From positions 51,512-57,687 of the forward strand of contig PASI01000006.1 in assembly GCA_002711905.1 (NCBI GenBank): a stretch of 6,176 nucleotides of DNA, read 5' to 3'. Positions 1-5,956 of the stretch are shown here, piece after piece. The position numbers were made by a program, and so were the translations under genes. The notes beneath the pieces were generated by a model. That model was given only the letters and a program-made list of their open reading frames with translations. It did no database searches and was not told where the DNA came from. The stretch comes from Thiotrichales bacterium. GTDB lineage: Bacteria; Pseudomonadota; Gammaproteobacteria; PS1; Pseudothioglobaceae. Every line of letters starts with the position of its first letter. Position 1 is the first letter of the stretch.

Positions 1-1
1 G

Positions 2-427
2 ATATTTATTAGTGCAAATAGAAGTTTTGATGCATATTCATTTTATGGAGAAGTAATTGAGGATGATTTAGTGGGATTTCAGGGCCCCTTGGCTGGAATT
101 TCAAAGGCGTTGAAGGTTTGTTCAACTGACTATCTTATAGTGCTCCCCTGTGATAGTCCGTTAGTTGATTCGCAGCTTGTTGATGAATTAATTAATAAAA
201 TGGAGCAAAGGGATGCTGATATTTGTGTAGCACATGATGGCTCAATAATGCATGCAACATTTGCACTGATGAAGTCAAATCTTAATAATAGTCTAGAACA
301 ATTTCTTGATGAAGGTGGCCGAAAGATGGCCCTGTGGTATCGCCAGCAGAAATTAGAAAGGGTTGATGTTTCAGATCGTTTAGCAGTTTTAACTAATCTT
401 AATAAGCCAGAAGACTTAGATTTTTAG
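2..427 (+). CDS. mobA: MobA, molybdenum cofactor guanylyltransferase (3' part, start outside window)
   Basis: MobA transfers GMP from GTP to Mo-molybdopterin in the cytoplasm, giving the MGD form of the cofactor used by DMSO-reductase-type enzymes. The reading frame is open from base 2, so the start lies upstream; 141 residues are visible and, set against the roughly 194-residue E. coli protein, some 50 N-terminal residues with the GTP-binding LAGG-type loop are missing. Visible family marks are ISANR near the left edge, GPLAG at visible residues 28-32, PCDSP at 49-53 (the Mg/nucleotide-binding aspartate region, PCDTP in E. coli) and a C-terminal NLNKPEDL matching the family N(V/L)NxPEDL ending. 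A downstream ATG does not exist near residue 24; a GTG at 71 could be mistaken for a start, but homology continues upstream of it. The gene ends convergently against moaE. CobY/IspD-type nucleotidyltransferases are alternatives, but the motif set fits MobA. Confidence 0.9.
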   Translation: MFISANRSFDAYSFYGEVIEDDLVGFQGPLAGISKALKVCSTDYLIVLPCDSPLVDSQLVDELINKMEQRDADICVAHDGSIMHATFALMKSNLNNSLEQFLDEGGRKMALWYRQQKLERVDVSDRLAVLTNLNKPEDLDF

Positions 428-876
428 GACTTCCAGCGGTTTTTTTGTTTTTCATCTTTTACTCTCGCCTCAACCCACTCCTCGTTATTAGCTGTTGATT
501 CTTTTTTCCAAAAAGGGGCGTCAGTTTTTAGGAAATCCATAATGAAATTACATGAATCAAAGGCTTCTTGACGATTCAGACTCGTAGTTATTACAAGAAC
601 AATCTGATCATTAAGATTAAGTGTACCAATTCGATGAATAATAGTTACACTTTGAAGTTCCCATTTCTCCTTAGCTTTGTCAGCAATCAACTCAAGCGAT
701 TTTTCGGTCATCCCTGGATAGTGTTCTAGGGTCAATGTATTAAGGTTCTTTGATTGAAGGTCTCTGACAGTTCCAACGAAGCTTACAATTGCACCAATAG
801 AAGAGTTACCTGCTTTAGCAAGCGCAACCTCTGTTGTTAAATCAAAGTCATCAGATTGAACAATAATTTTATCCAT
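424..876 (-). CDS. moaE: MoaE, molybdopterin synthase large (catalytic) subunit
   Basis: MoaE with thiocarboxylated MoaD inserts the two dithiolene sulfurs into cyclic pyranopterin monophosphate to make molybdopterin. The protein has 150 residues, the usual family length. LEHYPGMTEK (50-59) is nearly identical to E. coli MoaE, as are HRIG (81-84) and the block at 111-126, FIMDFLKTDAPFWKKE. K117 and K124 align with the catalytic lysines 119 and 126 of E. coli, and R38 in GTVRD fits the substrate-binding arginine. The protein ends in KNRWKS, close to the E. coli ending. moaD, moaA and moaC are not in view, so this moaE does not sit in a visible moa operon. No Shine-Dalgarno sequence is visible before the ATG at 876; the start is supported by alignment of the N-terminus. 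Its stop overlaps the end of the opposing mobA. Confidence 0.96.
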   Translation of the reverse strand: MDKIIVQSDDFDLTTEVALAKAGNSSIGAIVSFVGTVRDLQSKNLNTLTLEHYPGMTEKSLELIADKAKEKWELQSVTIIHRIGTLNLNDQIVLVITTSLNRQEAFDSCNFIMDFLKTDAPFWKKESTANNEEWVEARVKDEKQKNRWKS

Positions 877-918
877 GGCTTAATTTTATCGCTTTTATAA
901 GCAATTTAATAATCTTTG

Positions 919-951
919 ATTGATTTCTCTTATTGTTGCATTGAAATCAAT
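919..951. repeat. Inverted repeat in the moaE upstream region
   Basis: A perfect 9-base inverted repeat, ATTGATTTC at 919-927 and GAAATCAAT at 943-951, is separated by 15 bases. It lies in the 118-base gap between the YczE-type gene and moaE. No run of T follows it on either strand in the direction of transcription, so it does not look like an intrinsic terminator. It could be an operator, or a hairpin in a transcript running from the upstream gene into moaE. The arms are AT-rich, so chance formation is quite possible. Confidence 0.4.
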
Positions 952-994
952 TTAAAAAAGAAATTATGTGACTTAATGATTTGGCTACTTCCAA

Positions 995-1690
995 TTAAAC
1001 TTGTTTCGACAGCTTACCTACCATCGTTATGCCTAGGGCAACTGATGGCCCAATGCCCAAGGCGAATATTACTGTTCCAAGCCCAACAACCTCGCCCAAT
1101 AGTTTATCTAAATTGTTTAATAAACAAATTGAACCTAAAATCACAACACCAATCTCTATTGTAGTTCGAATTGAATAAATCGGCATATTAGTGACTCTTT
1201 GCAGTCCTATCATTAAGCCATCTCTTGGTCCAGCTCCCAAATTACAGATTAAATAGAATCCACTGCCTAGTCCGATCGTTAAAACGCCTATGACGACTTG
1301 TAAAACCTTGAGTGGATAATGTTCTGGATAGGGTAAAAAATAAACTGAAAATTCAATAGTCAAAGCAATAATAAAAGCATTCAATATTGTTCCCATTCCA
1401 GGCTTTTGTTTAAGTGGAATCCAGAGCATTAATACAAAAATACTAATAACAAAAGTTGATAGCCCTAAAGACCAATCCGTAAGATTTGAAATTCCTTGTG
1501 CAAGAACTGTATATGGTCCTACACCAGCACCACTTGTAATCAGAAGACTTTCTCCCAGGCCAAATAAAAATAACCCAATCACAAGAAAAACAAAGGTTAA
1601 GGGCTTTGGTTTTAAATCAAATGAATCTTCAGAACTCCAAACAACTTTAGGAATTTTTTTTATGGCAAATGTTTCAGAGAGGAGTTTCAT
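995..1690 (-). CDS. YczE/YyaS/YitT-family integral membrane protein
   Basis: This 231-residue hydrophobic protein belongs to the YczE-type family of uncharacterised bacterial membrane proteins. The family marks are GAGVGPYTVLAQGIS at 54-68 and NLGAGPRDGLM at 150-160, which look like two copies of the same glycine-rich re-entrant or loop element, one in each half. After a polar N-terminus of about 30 residues, likely membrane segments lie near 31-50, 73-92, 101-118, 128-147, 175-192 and 200-223. The function is unknown; B. subtilis YczE has been linked to surfactin production, but that says little here. The ATG at 1690 is the only plausible start because an in-frame stop lies eight codons upstream. 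The bases before it read CCACCT, the complement of a Shine-Dalgarno sequence, so initiation is not of the SD type. It is transcribed toward moaE and divergently from the PhyH gene. The polar head is somewhat long, so a later non-ATG start cannot be excluded. Confidence 0.88.
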   Translation of the reverse strand: MKLLSETFAIKKIPKVVWSSEDSFDLKPKPLTFVFLVIGLFLFGLGESLLITSGAGVGPYTVLAQGISNLTDWSLGLSTFVISIFVLMLWIPLKQKPGMGTILNAFIIALTIEFSVYFLPYPEHYPLKVLQVVIGVLTIGLGSGFYLICNLGAGPRDGLMIGLQRVTNMPIYSIRTTIEIGVVILGSICLLNNLDKLLGEVVGLGTVIFALGIGPSVALGITMVGKLSKQV

Positions 1691-1731
1691 TATAGGTGGA
1701 AGAAATAAAAATTATGTTAATAATACAGTTG

Positions 1732-1760
1732 TTTTTACTCATTCTTTTAAAGAGTATAAA
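1732..1760 (+). promoter_or_regulatory. Weak candidate sigma-70 promoter for the PhyH-TSUP unit
   Basis: TATAAA at 1755-1760 (5 of 6 to the -10 consensus) is preceded by a T-rich -35 region. TTTACT at 1734-1739 matches 4 of 6 but gives only 15 bases to TATAAA, or 17 bases to the poorer TAAATT at 1757. A small inverted repeat, TACTC (1736-1740) with GAGTA (1752-1756), lies within it. AT-rich DNA produces such matches easily. If real, the leader to the ATG at 1857 would be about 90 bases. Confidence 0.25.
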
Positions 1761-1772
1761 TTATAAAATGTA

Positions 1773-1806
1773 TCATTCTTAGGATGAGAATTTAGTTATT
1801 ATCCTA
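1773..1806. repeat. Overlapping dyads upstream of the PhyH gene
   Basis: Two mutually exclusive dyads share the core TAGGATGA. The first is an imperfect 7-1-7 palindrome at 1773-1787 (TCATTCT, T, AGGATGA; one mismatch between arms). The second pairs TAGGATGA at 1780-1787 with TTATCCTA at 1799-1806 across an 11-base loop, eight pairs with one G-U. ATTCT (1775-1779) can also pair with AGAAT (1787-1791). They lie 50-85 bases before the start codon, between the oppositely transcribed YczE-type and PhyH genes. They may be a repressor site or a leader hairpin; no T-run follows, so a terminator is unlikely. Confidence 0.4.
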
Positions 1807-1856
1807 GCTTTATAAAAATTGAATAAATATTTAAAGGTTGAAACAGTTTAAATCTA

Positions 1857-2648
1857 ATGGAAATATTAATTAATCAATCTGATGTTCAAAGTTTTAAAGA
1901 GGATGGTGTTGTTCTTCTTAAAGGAGTTTTTAGTGAATGGATTGATATATTAGTGCAAGGCGCCAAGTTTCATATCAATAATCCTAGTCAAAGAGCGTTG
2001 ACACATCATAATAAAAAATATCAAGGTCAATTTTTAGAGGATTTTTGTAATTGGAGGCGTATCCCCGAATATTCTGATTTTGTATTTAATTCATCTTTGG
2101 CTTCAATTGCATCTAATTTGATGGATTCAGAATCTGTACAGTTTTTTCATGATCATTTTTTTTATAAAGATGCAAACTCTGGAGTATCTACTCCATGGCA
2201 TCAAGATATTCCTTATTATTGCATTTCGGGAGATCAAACTGTAAGCTTTTGGCTTCCCTTGGAATCAAGAGAAAAGAAGTTTTCATTAAGATCACTAGCT
2301 GGAAGTCATTTGCTCAAGAAAGAAATACGACCTACAAGCTGGTCGAATAATGAGAGCTTTTATGAAGACAGCAAGACCTTTATGGATCTTCCAGACAGTA
2401 ATGATTATGAAATAAAGGAATGGGAGACTGAGCCTGGAGATGTGATTGCATTTAATTTCAAAACAATTCATGGAGCAAATGCAAATATAAATAATAAGAT
2501 TAGTAGGACTCTTTCTTTCAGGCTAGTAGGTGAAGATGTTGTTTTTAAAAATCGACCAGGGAGAACTTCACCAAGCTTCCCAGGAATTAATCAAAATAAT
2601 GGAGAGCGTCTAAGAGAAGATTGGTTTCCTACTCTTTTAAATATTTAA
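1857..2648 (+). CDS. PhyH-family Fe(II)/2-oxoglutarate-dependent dioxygenase, substrate unknown
   Basis: This 263-residue protein has the phytanoyl-CoA dioxygenase (PhyH) fold signature: a non-haem iron enzyme that couples oxidative decarboxylation of 2-oxoglutarate to hydroxylation of a substrate. The iron-binding triad is visible as H115 and D117 in TPWHQD (112-117) and H205 in the FKTIHGAN stretch (201-208). R217, 12 residues after the distal histidine, is the likely 2-oxoglutarate carboxylate ligand. Other blocks are NWRRIPEY (65-72), SFWLPLE (130-136), EPGDVIAFNF (192-201) and RPGRTSPSFPGI (233-244), which I recognise from a group of bacterial PhyH proteins of unassigned substrate. All catalytic residues are present, so it should be active. 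The ATG at 1857 has no Shine-Dalgarno sequence. A TSUP permease follows after 3 bases, implying shared expression. Known bacterial PhyH relatives act on phosphonates, hypophosphite, ectoine or halogenation substrates, so no specific function is assigned. Confidence 0.9.
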   Translation: MEILINQSDVQSFKEDGVVLLKGVFSEWIDILVQGAKFHINNPSQRALTHHNKKYQGQFLEDFCNWRRIPEYSDFVFNSSLASIASNLMDSESVQFFHDHFFYKDANSGVSTPWHQDIPYYCISGDQTVSFWLPLESREKKFSLRSLAGSHLLKKEIRPTSWSNNESFYEDSKTFMDLPDSNDYEIKEWETEPGDVIAFNFKTIHGANANINNKISRTLSFRLVGEDVVFKNRPGRTSPSFPGINQNNGERLREDWFPTLLNI

Positions 2649-2651
2649 CCT

Positions 2652-3413
2652 ATGGATATTGCTAACTTCTCAATCGAAATTCTTACTTTTTTATTTATAG
2701 TTGGAATCATTGCTGGTTTCCTGGATACCCTTGTGGGGGGAGGAGGTTTGCTTGCAGTACCTGCACTTTTATTAAGCGGCATTCCTCCAATTTACGTCTT
2801 AGGAACGAATAAGTTTCAAGGGAGTATGGGTACTGGTATTGCTACTTTTATACTCTTTCGCAAAAAAAAGTTAGATTGGCATTCAGTCAAAAAATTAATG
2901 CTCGCATCTTTCGTTGGCTCAGTTATTGGCGGCATTATAGTTCAGTTTATTGATACACAGGTGCTTTCATTTGTAATTCCAATTGTCCTTTTTGTTATTG
3001 CGATATATTTTATTATTTCTCCTAAACCTAAATCAATTAGTATCAATTCTAAATCTAATAAAAAGTTTGATTCATATGCTGTTCCTGTAGTAGGTTTTTA
3101 TGATGGAATGTTTGGACCTGGGGCTGGTTCTTTTTTTGTAATGACGGGAGTGATGCTTAAAAAACTAGAAATAATTCAAGCTACAATTCTAGCAAAGCCA
3201 CTTAATTTTGCATCCAATATTGCAGGGCTTGTTGTTTTTTTAACTTTTGGACACATTGCTTTTCTTATAGGGCTAATTATGATGCTAGGGCAATTTATCG
3301 GTTCTTTTTTTGGGACTCACTACTTGTTGAAGGCGAACACTAAAGTGATTCGACTATTAATAGTAGTAACCTCACTCTCAATGCTGGCTAAATACGTAAG
3401 CTCACTAGTCTGA
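2652..3413 (+). CDS. TSUP (TauE/SafE) family permease, YfcA-like
   Basis: This 253-residue inner-membrane protein belongs to the TSUP family (DUF81), whose characterised members move sulfite, sulfoacetate or other sulfur-containing anions. It shows the family's two related halves. The first has GFLDTLVGGGGLLAVPAL (22-39) and GTNKFQG (51-57); the second has GFYDGMFGPGAGSFF (148-162) and AKPLNFASNIAGL (181-193). Both match the pattern of E. coli YfcA closely (GFYDGFFGP, TNKLQ, AKLLNATSNIGGL). About seven or eight hydrophobic segments are visible, with a polar break at 124-142. It starts three bases after the stop of the PhyH gene without its own Shine-Dalgarno sequence, so translational coupling is likely. 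The stop is a tandem TGA TAA, and a 5-bp hairpin (3410-3422) covers it. Substrate and direction of transport cannot be read from sequence. Confidence 0.92.
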   Translation: MDIANFSIEILTFLFIVGIIAGFLDTLVGGGGLLAVPALLLSGIPPIYVLGTNKFQGSMGTGIATFILFRKKKLDWHSVKKLMLASFVGSVIGGIIVQFIDTQVLSFVIPIVLFVIAIYFIISPKPKSISINSKSNKKFDSYAVPVVGFYDGMFGPGAGSFFVMTGVMLKKLEIIQATILAKPLNFASNIAGLVVFLTFGHIAFLIGLIMMLGQFIGSFFGTHYLLKANTKVIRLLIVVTSLSMLAKYVSSLV

Positions 3414-3422
3414 TAAAATCAG
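3410..3422. repeat. Small hairpin over the TSUP stop codon
   Basis: CTGAT (3410-3414), AAA and ATCAG (3418-3422) form a perfect 5-bp stem with a three-base loop. It sits at the end of the permease gene, in the 21-base gap before the opposing pdxB stop. What follows on the plus strand is TTAAAGTAAATTTTAAAA, not a clean U-run, so this is a poor intrinsic terminator for either strand, though it is the only stem in this convergent junction. Confidence 0.25.
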
Positions 3423-3434
3423 TTAAAGTAAATT

Positions 3435-4484
3435 TTAAAATAATTTTATATTTTTTGGTAATTCAAATTGAGTGTTAAAGTGGCGCCACTCGTAGCGCTC
3501 AGGATAATGGCGGCGATAGTCTTCAAATTTTGAAATATCTGAAATTGCTTCATCATCATCCTTGAAAGAATAGATTGAATTAAGAGTTTCATGAAGAGTT
3601 TGTTCTTCAATCAGCATTGAATCAGCATTAATTAGCATTTTAATTTCATTATTGAGCGGTTTTTGAGTGAACTTACAGAGCTCTTTGTAGATCATAAAGC
3701 TTCCCATAAACTTAGCATCGATTGAGTGCCCAGCGATATGTGGAGTTGACCAGTATGCTGACTCTTGAAGAGTGTGATTAATATTTGGTTCATTCTCCCA
3801 ACAATCAATGACGTTAGCCTTGGTTTTTATTTTTTCCCAAATAGCTTCATCAATGATGCCTCCTCTAGCAGCGTTTATGAGTATCGTATCTTTATTAATA
3901 AGATTAAAGTTGTGACTACCAAGAAGATTATGAGTCGGATAAGGTGTCTTGAAGGTCAAAGGAGTATGAAAGGTTACAATATCTGCATTAAGTGCATTAT
4001 CTAAACTTACAAAATCATTAGTTCCTTCTTTCTGCTCACGCGGTGGATCATTAAGAAGGGTAATTATTCCAAGTTGCTTTGCTTTAACGTCTAGTCTGCG
4101 ACCCACATTACCTACCCCGATAATTCCAAGTGACTTCTCAGTTAAGTCAAAACTATAATCATGTGCAAGATTTGCTAATGCGCTGATCACATATTCTGCG
4201 ACTGCATTAGCATTACATCCTTGAGCAGATGTGAAAGCAATATTATTTTCATATAAATAAGTTTCATCAATATGGTCAAGACCTGCGACGGTTGAGCCAA
4301 CAAAACAAATTTTAGTTCCCTCTAATAGTTCTTGATTCACCTTTGTTCTTGATCTAACAATTAACACATCACAATCTAGTAAGCTCTCTCGATTAATCTG
4401 CCTCCCTGGAAGTGTCACCACTTCACCAAATTCTGAAAAAATTTTACTAAATCCCCAGACAGCATCATCAATCATTAATTTCAT
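3435..4484 (-). CDS. pdxB: PdxB, erythronate-4-phosphate dehydrogenase
   Basis: PdxB oxidises 4-phospho-D-erythronate to 2-oxo-3-hydroxy-4-phosphobutanoate, the second step of the DXP-dependent pyridoxal 5'-phosphate route. It is a 349-residue D-isomer 2-hydroxyacid dehydrogenase. The Rossmann loop is GVGNVGRR (123-130), with the nucleotide-selecting region at LLNDPP (143-148). The catalytic triad is R207 in INAARGG, E232 in WENEP and H249 in STPHIAGH, the same spacing as R208, E237 and H254 of E. coli PdxB. The PdxB-specific C-terminal dimerisation domain is present, with YRRHYPERYEW (323-333), which separates it from SerA or generic dehydrogenases. It is shorter than the 378-residue E. coli enzyme, mainly at the C-terminus. 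Its ATG overlaps the ung stop as ATGA, and GGAG lies 9 bases upstream, so it is probably co-transcribed with ung. Confidence 0.96.
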   Translation of the reverse strand: MKLMIDDAVWGFSKIFSEFGEVVTLPGRQINRESLLDCDVLIVRSRTKVNQELLEGTKICFVGSTVAGLDHIDETYLYENNIAFTSAQGCNANAVAEYVISALANLAHDYSFDLTEKSLGIIGVGNVGRRLDVKAKQLGIITLLNDPPREQKEGTNDFVSLDNALNADIVTFHTPLTFKTPYPTHNLLGSHNFNLINKDTILINAARGGIIDEAIWEKIKTKANVIDCWENEPNINHTLQESAYWSTPHIAGHSIDAKFMGSFMIYKELCKFTQKPLNNEIKMLINADSMLIEEQTLHETLNSIYSFKDDDEAISDISKFEDYRRHYPERYEWRHFNTQFELPKNIKLF

Positions 4485-5152
4485 TTAGGTATTCTCCAGT
4501 CAATAGGCTTTTGATTTGTTGATTCAAGATATTTATTAGTTTTTAAAAAATGTTGACTGCCAAAGAAGCCTTTATGTGCAGAAAACGGTGATGGATGTGG
4601 TGCACTGAGTATTAAATGTTTGCTGACATCTATCAATTCAGATTTTTTATTAGCGTAGGCACCCCAAAGTATAAAAACTAAATTATCTTTATTCTCATTG
4701 AGGAGTTTAATCACATGATCAGTAAAAATCTCCCACCCATTGTTCGCATGAGAGGCTGGAGATTGTCTTTCTACAGTAAGAACACTGTTAAGTAGTAATA
4801 CGCCTTGCTCAGCCCAAGTGATAAGATTGCCATGTCCTGGGTTGGCAAAATTAACATCGTTCGATTCTAGTTCCTTATAGATATTTCTGAGAGAGGGGGG
4901 TATGGTAATACCCTTTGGAACAGAAAAGCTAAGCCCCTCTGCCTGACCATCGCCATGATAGGGGTCTTGTCCAAGAATAATCACTTTTGTAGAGTTAAAA
5001 CTTGAATATTCAAAGGCCTTAAACCATTTTCCTCTTGGAGGGTAAATTTCATTACTGATTCGAGAGTTGAGAAAAGAGTAGAGTGAGATAAAGTAATCTT
5101 TTTCTTTTTCCTTAGAAAGGTATTTGGACCAATCACCAACACTTTGATTCAT
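4481..5152 (-). CDS. ung: Ung, uracil-DNA glycosylase (family 1)
   Basis: Ung removes uracil from DNA, opening base-excision repair of deaminated cytosine or misincorporated dUMP. The protein is 223 residues, close to the E. coli length. The water-activating loop is GQDPYHG (61-67) with catalytic D63; F76 is in the position of the uracil-stacking phenylalanine; N122 in LLLNSVLTV reads uracil; and the minor-groove loop HPSPFSAHKGFFG (186-198) carries catalytic H186. All correspond to E. coli D64, F77, N123 and H187 with a one-residue offset, so the enzyme looks intact. The PPSLRNIYKE block (85-94) is also typical. The start ATG at 5152 follows a U-rich leader with no Shine-Dalgarno sequence. 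It is the first gene of an ung-pdxB unit. Confidence 0.97.
   Translation of the reverse strand: MNQSVGDWSKYLSKEKEKDYFISLYSFLNSRISNEIYPPRGKWFKAFEYSSFNSTKVIILGQDPYHGDGQAEGLSFSVPKGITIPPSLRNIYKELESNDVNFANPGHGNLITWAEQGVLLLNSVLTVERQSPASHANNGWEIFTDHVIKLLNENKDNLVFILWGAYANKKSELIDVSKHLILSAPHPSPFSAHKGFFGSQHFLKTNKYLESTNQKPIDWRIPK
4494..4497 (-). promoter_or_regulatory. Shine-Dalgarno sequence of pdxB, inside the ung gene
   Basis: GGAG on the minus strand lies 9 bases before the pdxB ATG (4484) and within the last codons of ung. It fixes the pdxB start and supports initiation coupled to ung translation. It is one of only two clear SD sequences in the window. Confidence 0.7.
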
Positions 5153-5185
5153 AAAAAGAAAATAAGATTGAATGGTTTAATGTTA

Positions 5186-5214
5186 ATGATATTAGATTGC
5201 ATTTAAATAGTAAA
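5186..5214 (-). promoter_or_regulatory. Candidate promoter for ung-pdxB
   Basis: Read on the minus strand, TTTACT (5214-5209; 4 of 6 to the -35 consensus) and TATCAT (5191-5186; 5 of 6 to the -10) are 17 bases apart. Transcription would start near 5179, giving a leader of about 27 bases to the ung ATG. It overlaps a candidate promoter in the opposite direction. The region is AT-rich, so the match is suggestive only. Confidence 0.35.
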
Positions 5215-5225
5215 AAATATATTAT
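5197..5225 (+). promoter_or_regulatory. Candidate promoter for tpm and the cold-shock gene
   Basis: TTGCAT (5197-5202; 3 of 6) and TATTAT (5220-5225; 5 of 6) are 17 bases apart. The start would fall near 5232, just before the palindrome at 5234-5248, leaving a leader of about 68 bases. A TATAAC at 5283-5288 is too close to the gene to allow use of its Shine-Dalgarno sequence, so this upstream site is preferred. Confidence 0.3.
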
Positions 5226-5248
5226 GGTTTAAAATGATTTTAAATCAT
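5226..5248. repeat. Palindrome in the ung-tpm divergent region, possible operator
   Basis: ATGATTT, T, AAATCAT at 5234-5248 is a perfect 7-1-7 palindrome. An alternative dyad overlaps it: GGTTTAAAA (5226-5234) can pair with TTTTAAATC (5238-5246) around a TGA loop, nine pairs with one G-U. It lies at the predicted start of the tpm transcript and upstream of the ung promoter, where a repressor or activator site would be expected. No regulator gene is in view. Confidence 0.45.
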
Positions 5249-5288
5249 GCATTTGTTTTAGCGTTTCAAAGGTTGGTTTTATTATAAC

Positions 5289-5293
5289 AAGGA
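5289..5293 (+). promoter_or_regulatory. Shine-Dalgarno sequence of tpm
   Basis: AAGGA lies 6 bases before the ATG at 5300 and decides this start. The N-terminal family motif begins only three residues into the protein (W4), which agrees. Confidence 0.7.
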
Positions 5294-5299
5294 TTAAGC

Positions 5300-5956
5300 A
5301 TGACTGATTGGATCAGTAGGTGGGAAAACAATAGAATAGGCTGGCATGCCAACCAAATCAACAGGCAGCTTATCAAATATCTTGAGATGTTAAATTTATC
5401 TTCTGGAGATACTATTTTTGTTCCCCTTTGTGGAAAGACTAACGACATGTTTTTTCTGCTCGAAAAAAAAATAAAAGTGATCGGCGTAGAAATAAGTAGC
5501 ATTGCAGCAGAACAGTTTTTCACAGAAAATAATTTATCTTTTTCCATATCAAAAGTGGATGGATTTGAGCTTTATGAGGGCGATGGAATTAGAATTTATT
5601 GTGGTGATTATTTTGATTTGAAATTTATTCATTTAAAGGAAGTTAAAGCAGTATATGACCGCGCATCATTAATTGCACTAGATGAAGAATTAAGACAAAA
5701 ATATGTGAAACATTTAAGTGATATAATATCTCTAGATGTTCGGATGTTACTATTAACTTTGAACTATCCACAGCATCAAAGATCTGGCCCACCTTTTGCA
5801 GTAAGCAAATCAGAGGTCGATGAATTATTTAGAGGTTCTTTTCATTGTCGTGAGTTATATTGTATTAATGATATTGAAAACGAGCCAATGTTTCAAAATC
5901 TTGGCGTAGATTTTGTTGAAAAAGCAGTGTATTTGCTGCAAAAAGTGAGAGTGTAA
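5300..5956 (+). CDS. tpm: Thiopurine S-methyltransferase family protein (bacterial TPMT)
   Basis: This 218-residue SAM-dependent methyltransferase is of the bacterial TPMT family, whose members methylate thiopurines in vitro and selenium or tellurium oxyanions or their derivatives in some bacteria. Family marks in order are W4 with RW at 7-8 and IGWH (13-16), VPLCGKTNDM (41-50, the SAM-binding motif I region), GVEIS (62-66), CGDYFDL (101-107), YDRASLIAL (119-127) and GPPFAV (163-168). The length is typical and the frame intact. The start has a good AAGGA ribosome binding site. The gene's stop codon shares a base with the start of the next gene, so the two form a unit. The natural substrate is unknown; detoxification of a chalcogen compound is possible but inferred from the family alone. 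Confidence 0.93.
   Translation: MTDWISRWENNRIGWHANQINRQLIKYLEMLNLSSGDTIFVPLCGKTNDMFFLLEKKIKVIGVEISSIAAEQFFTENNLSFSISKVDGFELYEGDGIRIYCGDYFDLKFIHLKEVKAVYDRASLIALDEELRQKYVKHLSDIISLDVRMLLLTLNYPQHQRSGPPFAVSKSEVDELFRGSFHCRELYCINDIENEPMFQNLGVDFVEKAVYLLQKVRV

Noticed and set aside
71..73. GTG as a possible start of a shorter mobA
   Set aside because: Family similarity (ISANR and following residues) continues in frame to the left edge, so the gene begins outside the window.
440..452. T-run just after mobA, looked at as an intrinsic terminator
   Set aside because: No stable GC-containing stem precedes it (only GAAG/CTTC, four pairs with a long loop), and the run encodes the lysine-rich tail of moaE on the other strand.
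916..1164. Plus-strand open frame of 82 codons over the 3' end of the YczE-type gene
   Set aside because: It is antisense to a gene with clear family motifs, its product has no recognisable domain and no ribosome binding site precedes it.
3765..4004. Plus-strand open frame of 79 codons inside pdxB
   Set aside because: It lies wholly antisense to the PdxB catalytic region and shows no domain or start signal.
5283..5288. TATAAC as a -10 box for tpm
   Set aside because: Transcription would begin after the AAGGA ribosome binding site, and no acceptable -35 lies 16-18 bases upstream.
5266..5547. Minus-strand open frame of 93 codons over the start of tpm
   Set aside because: It is antisense to the conserved SAM-binding region of tpm and covers its ribosome binding site; the product looks like shadow sequence.
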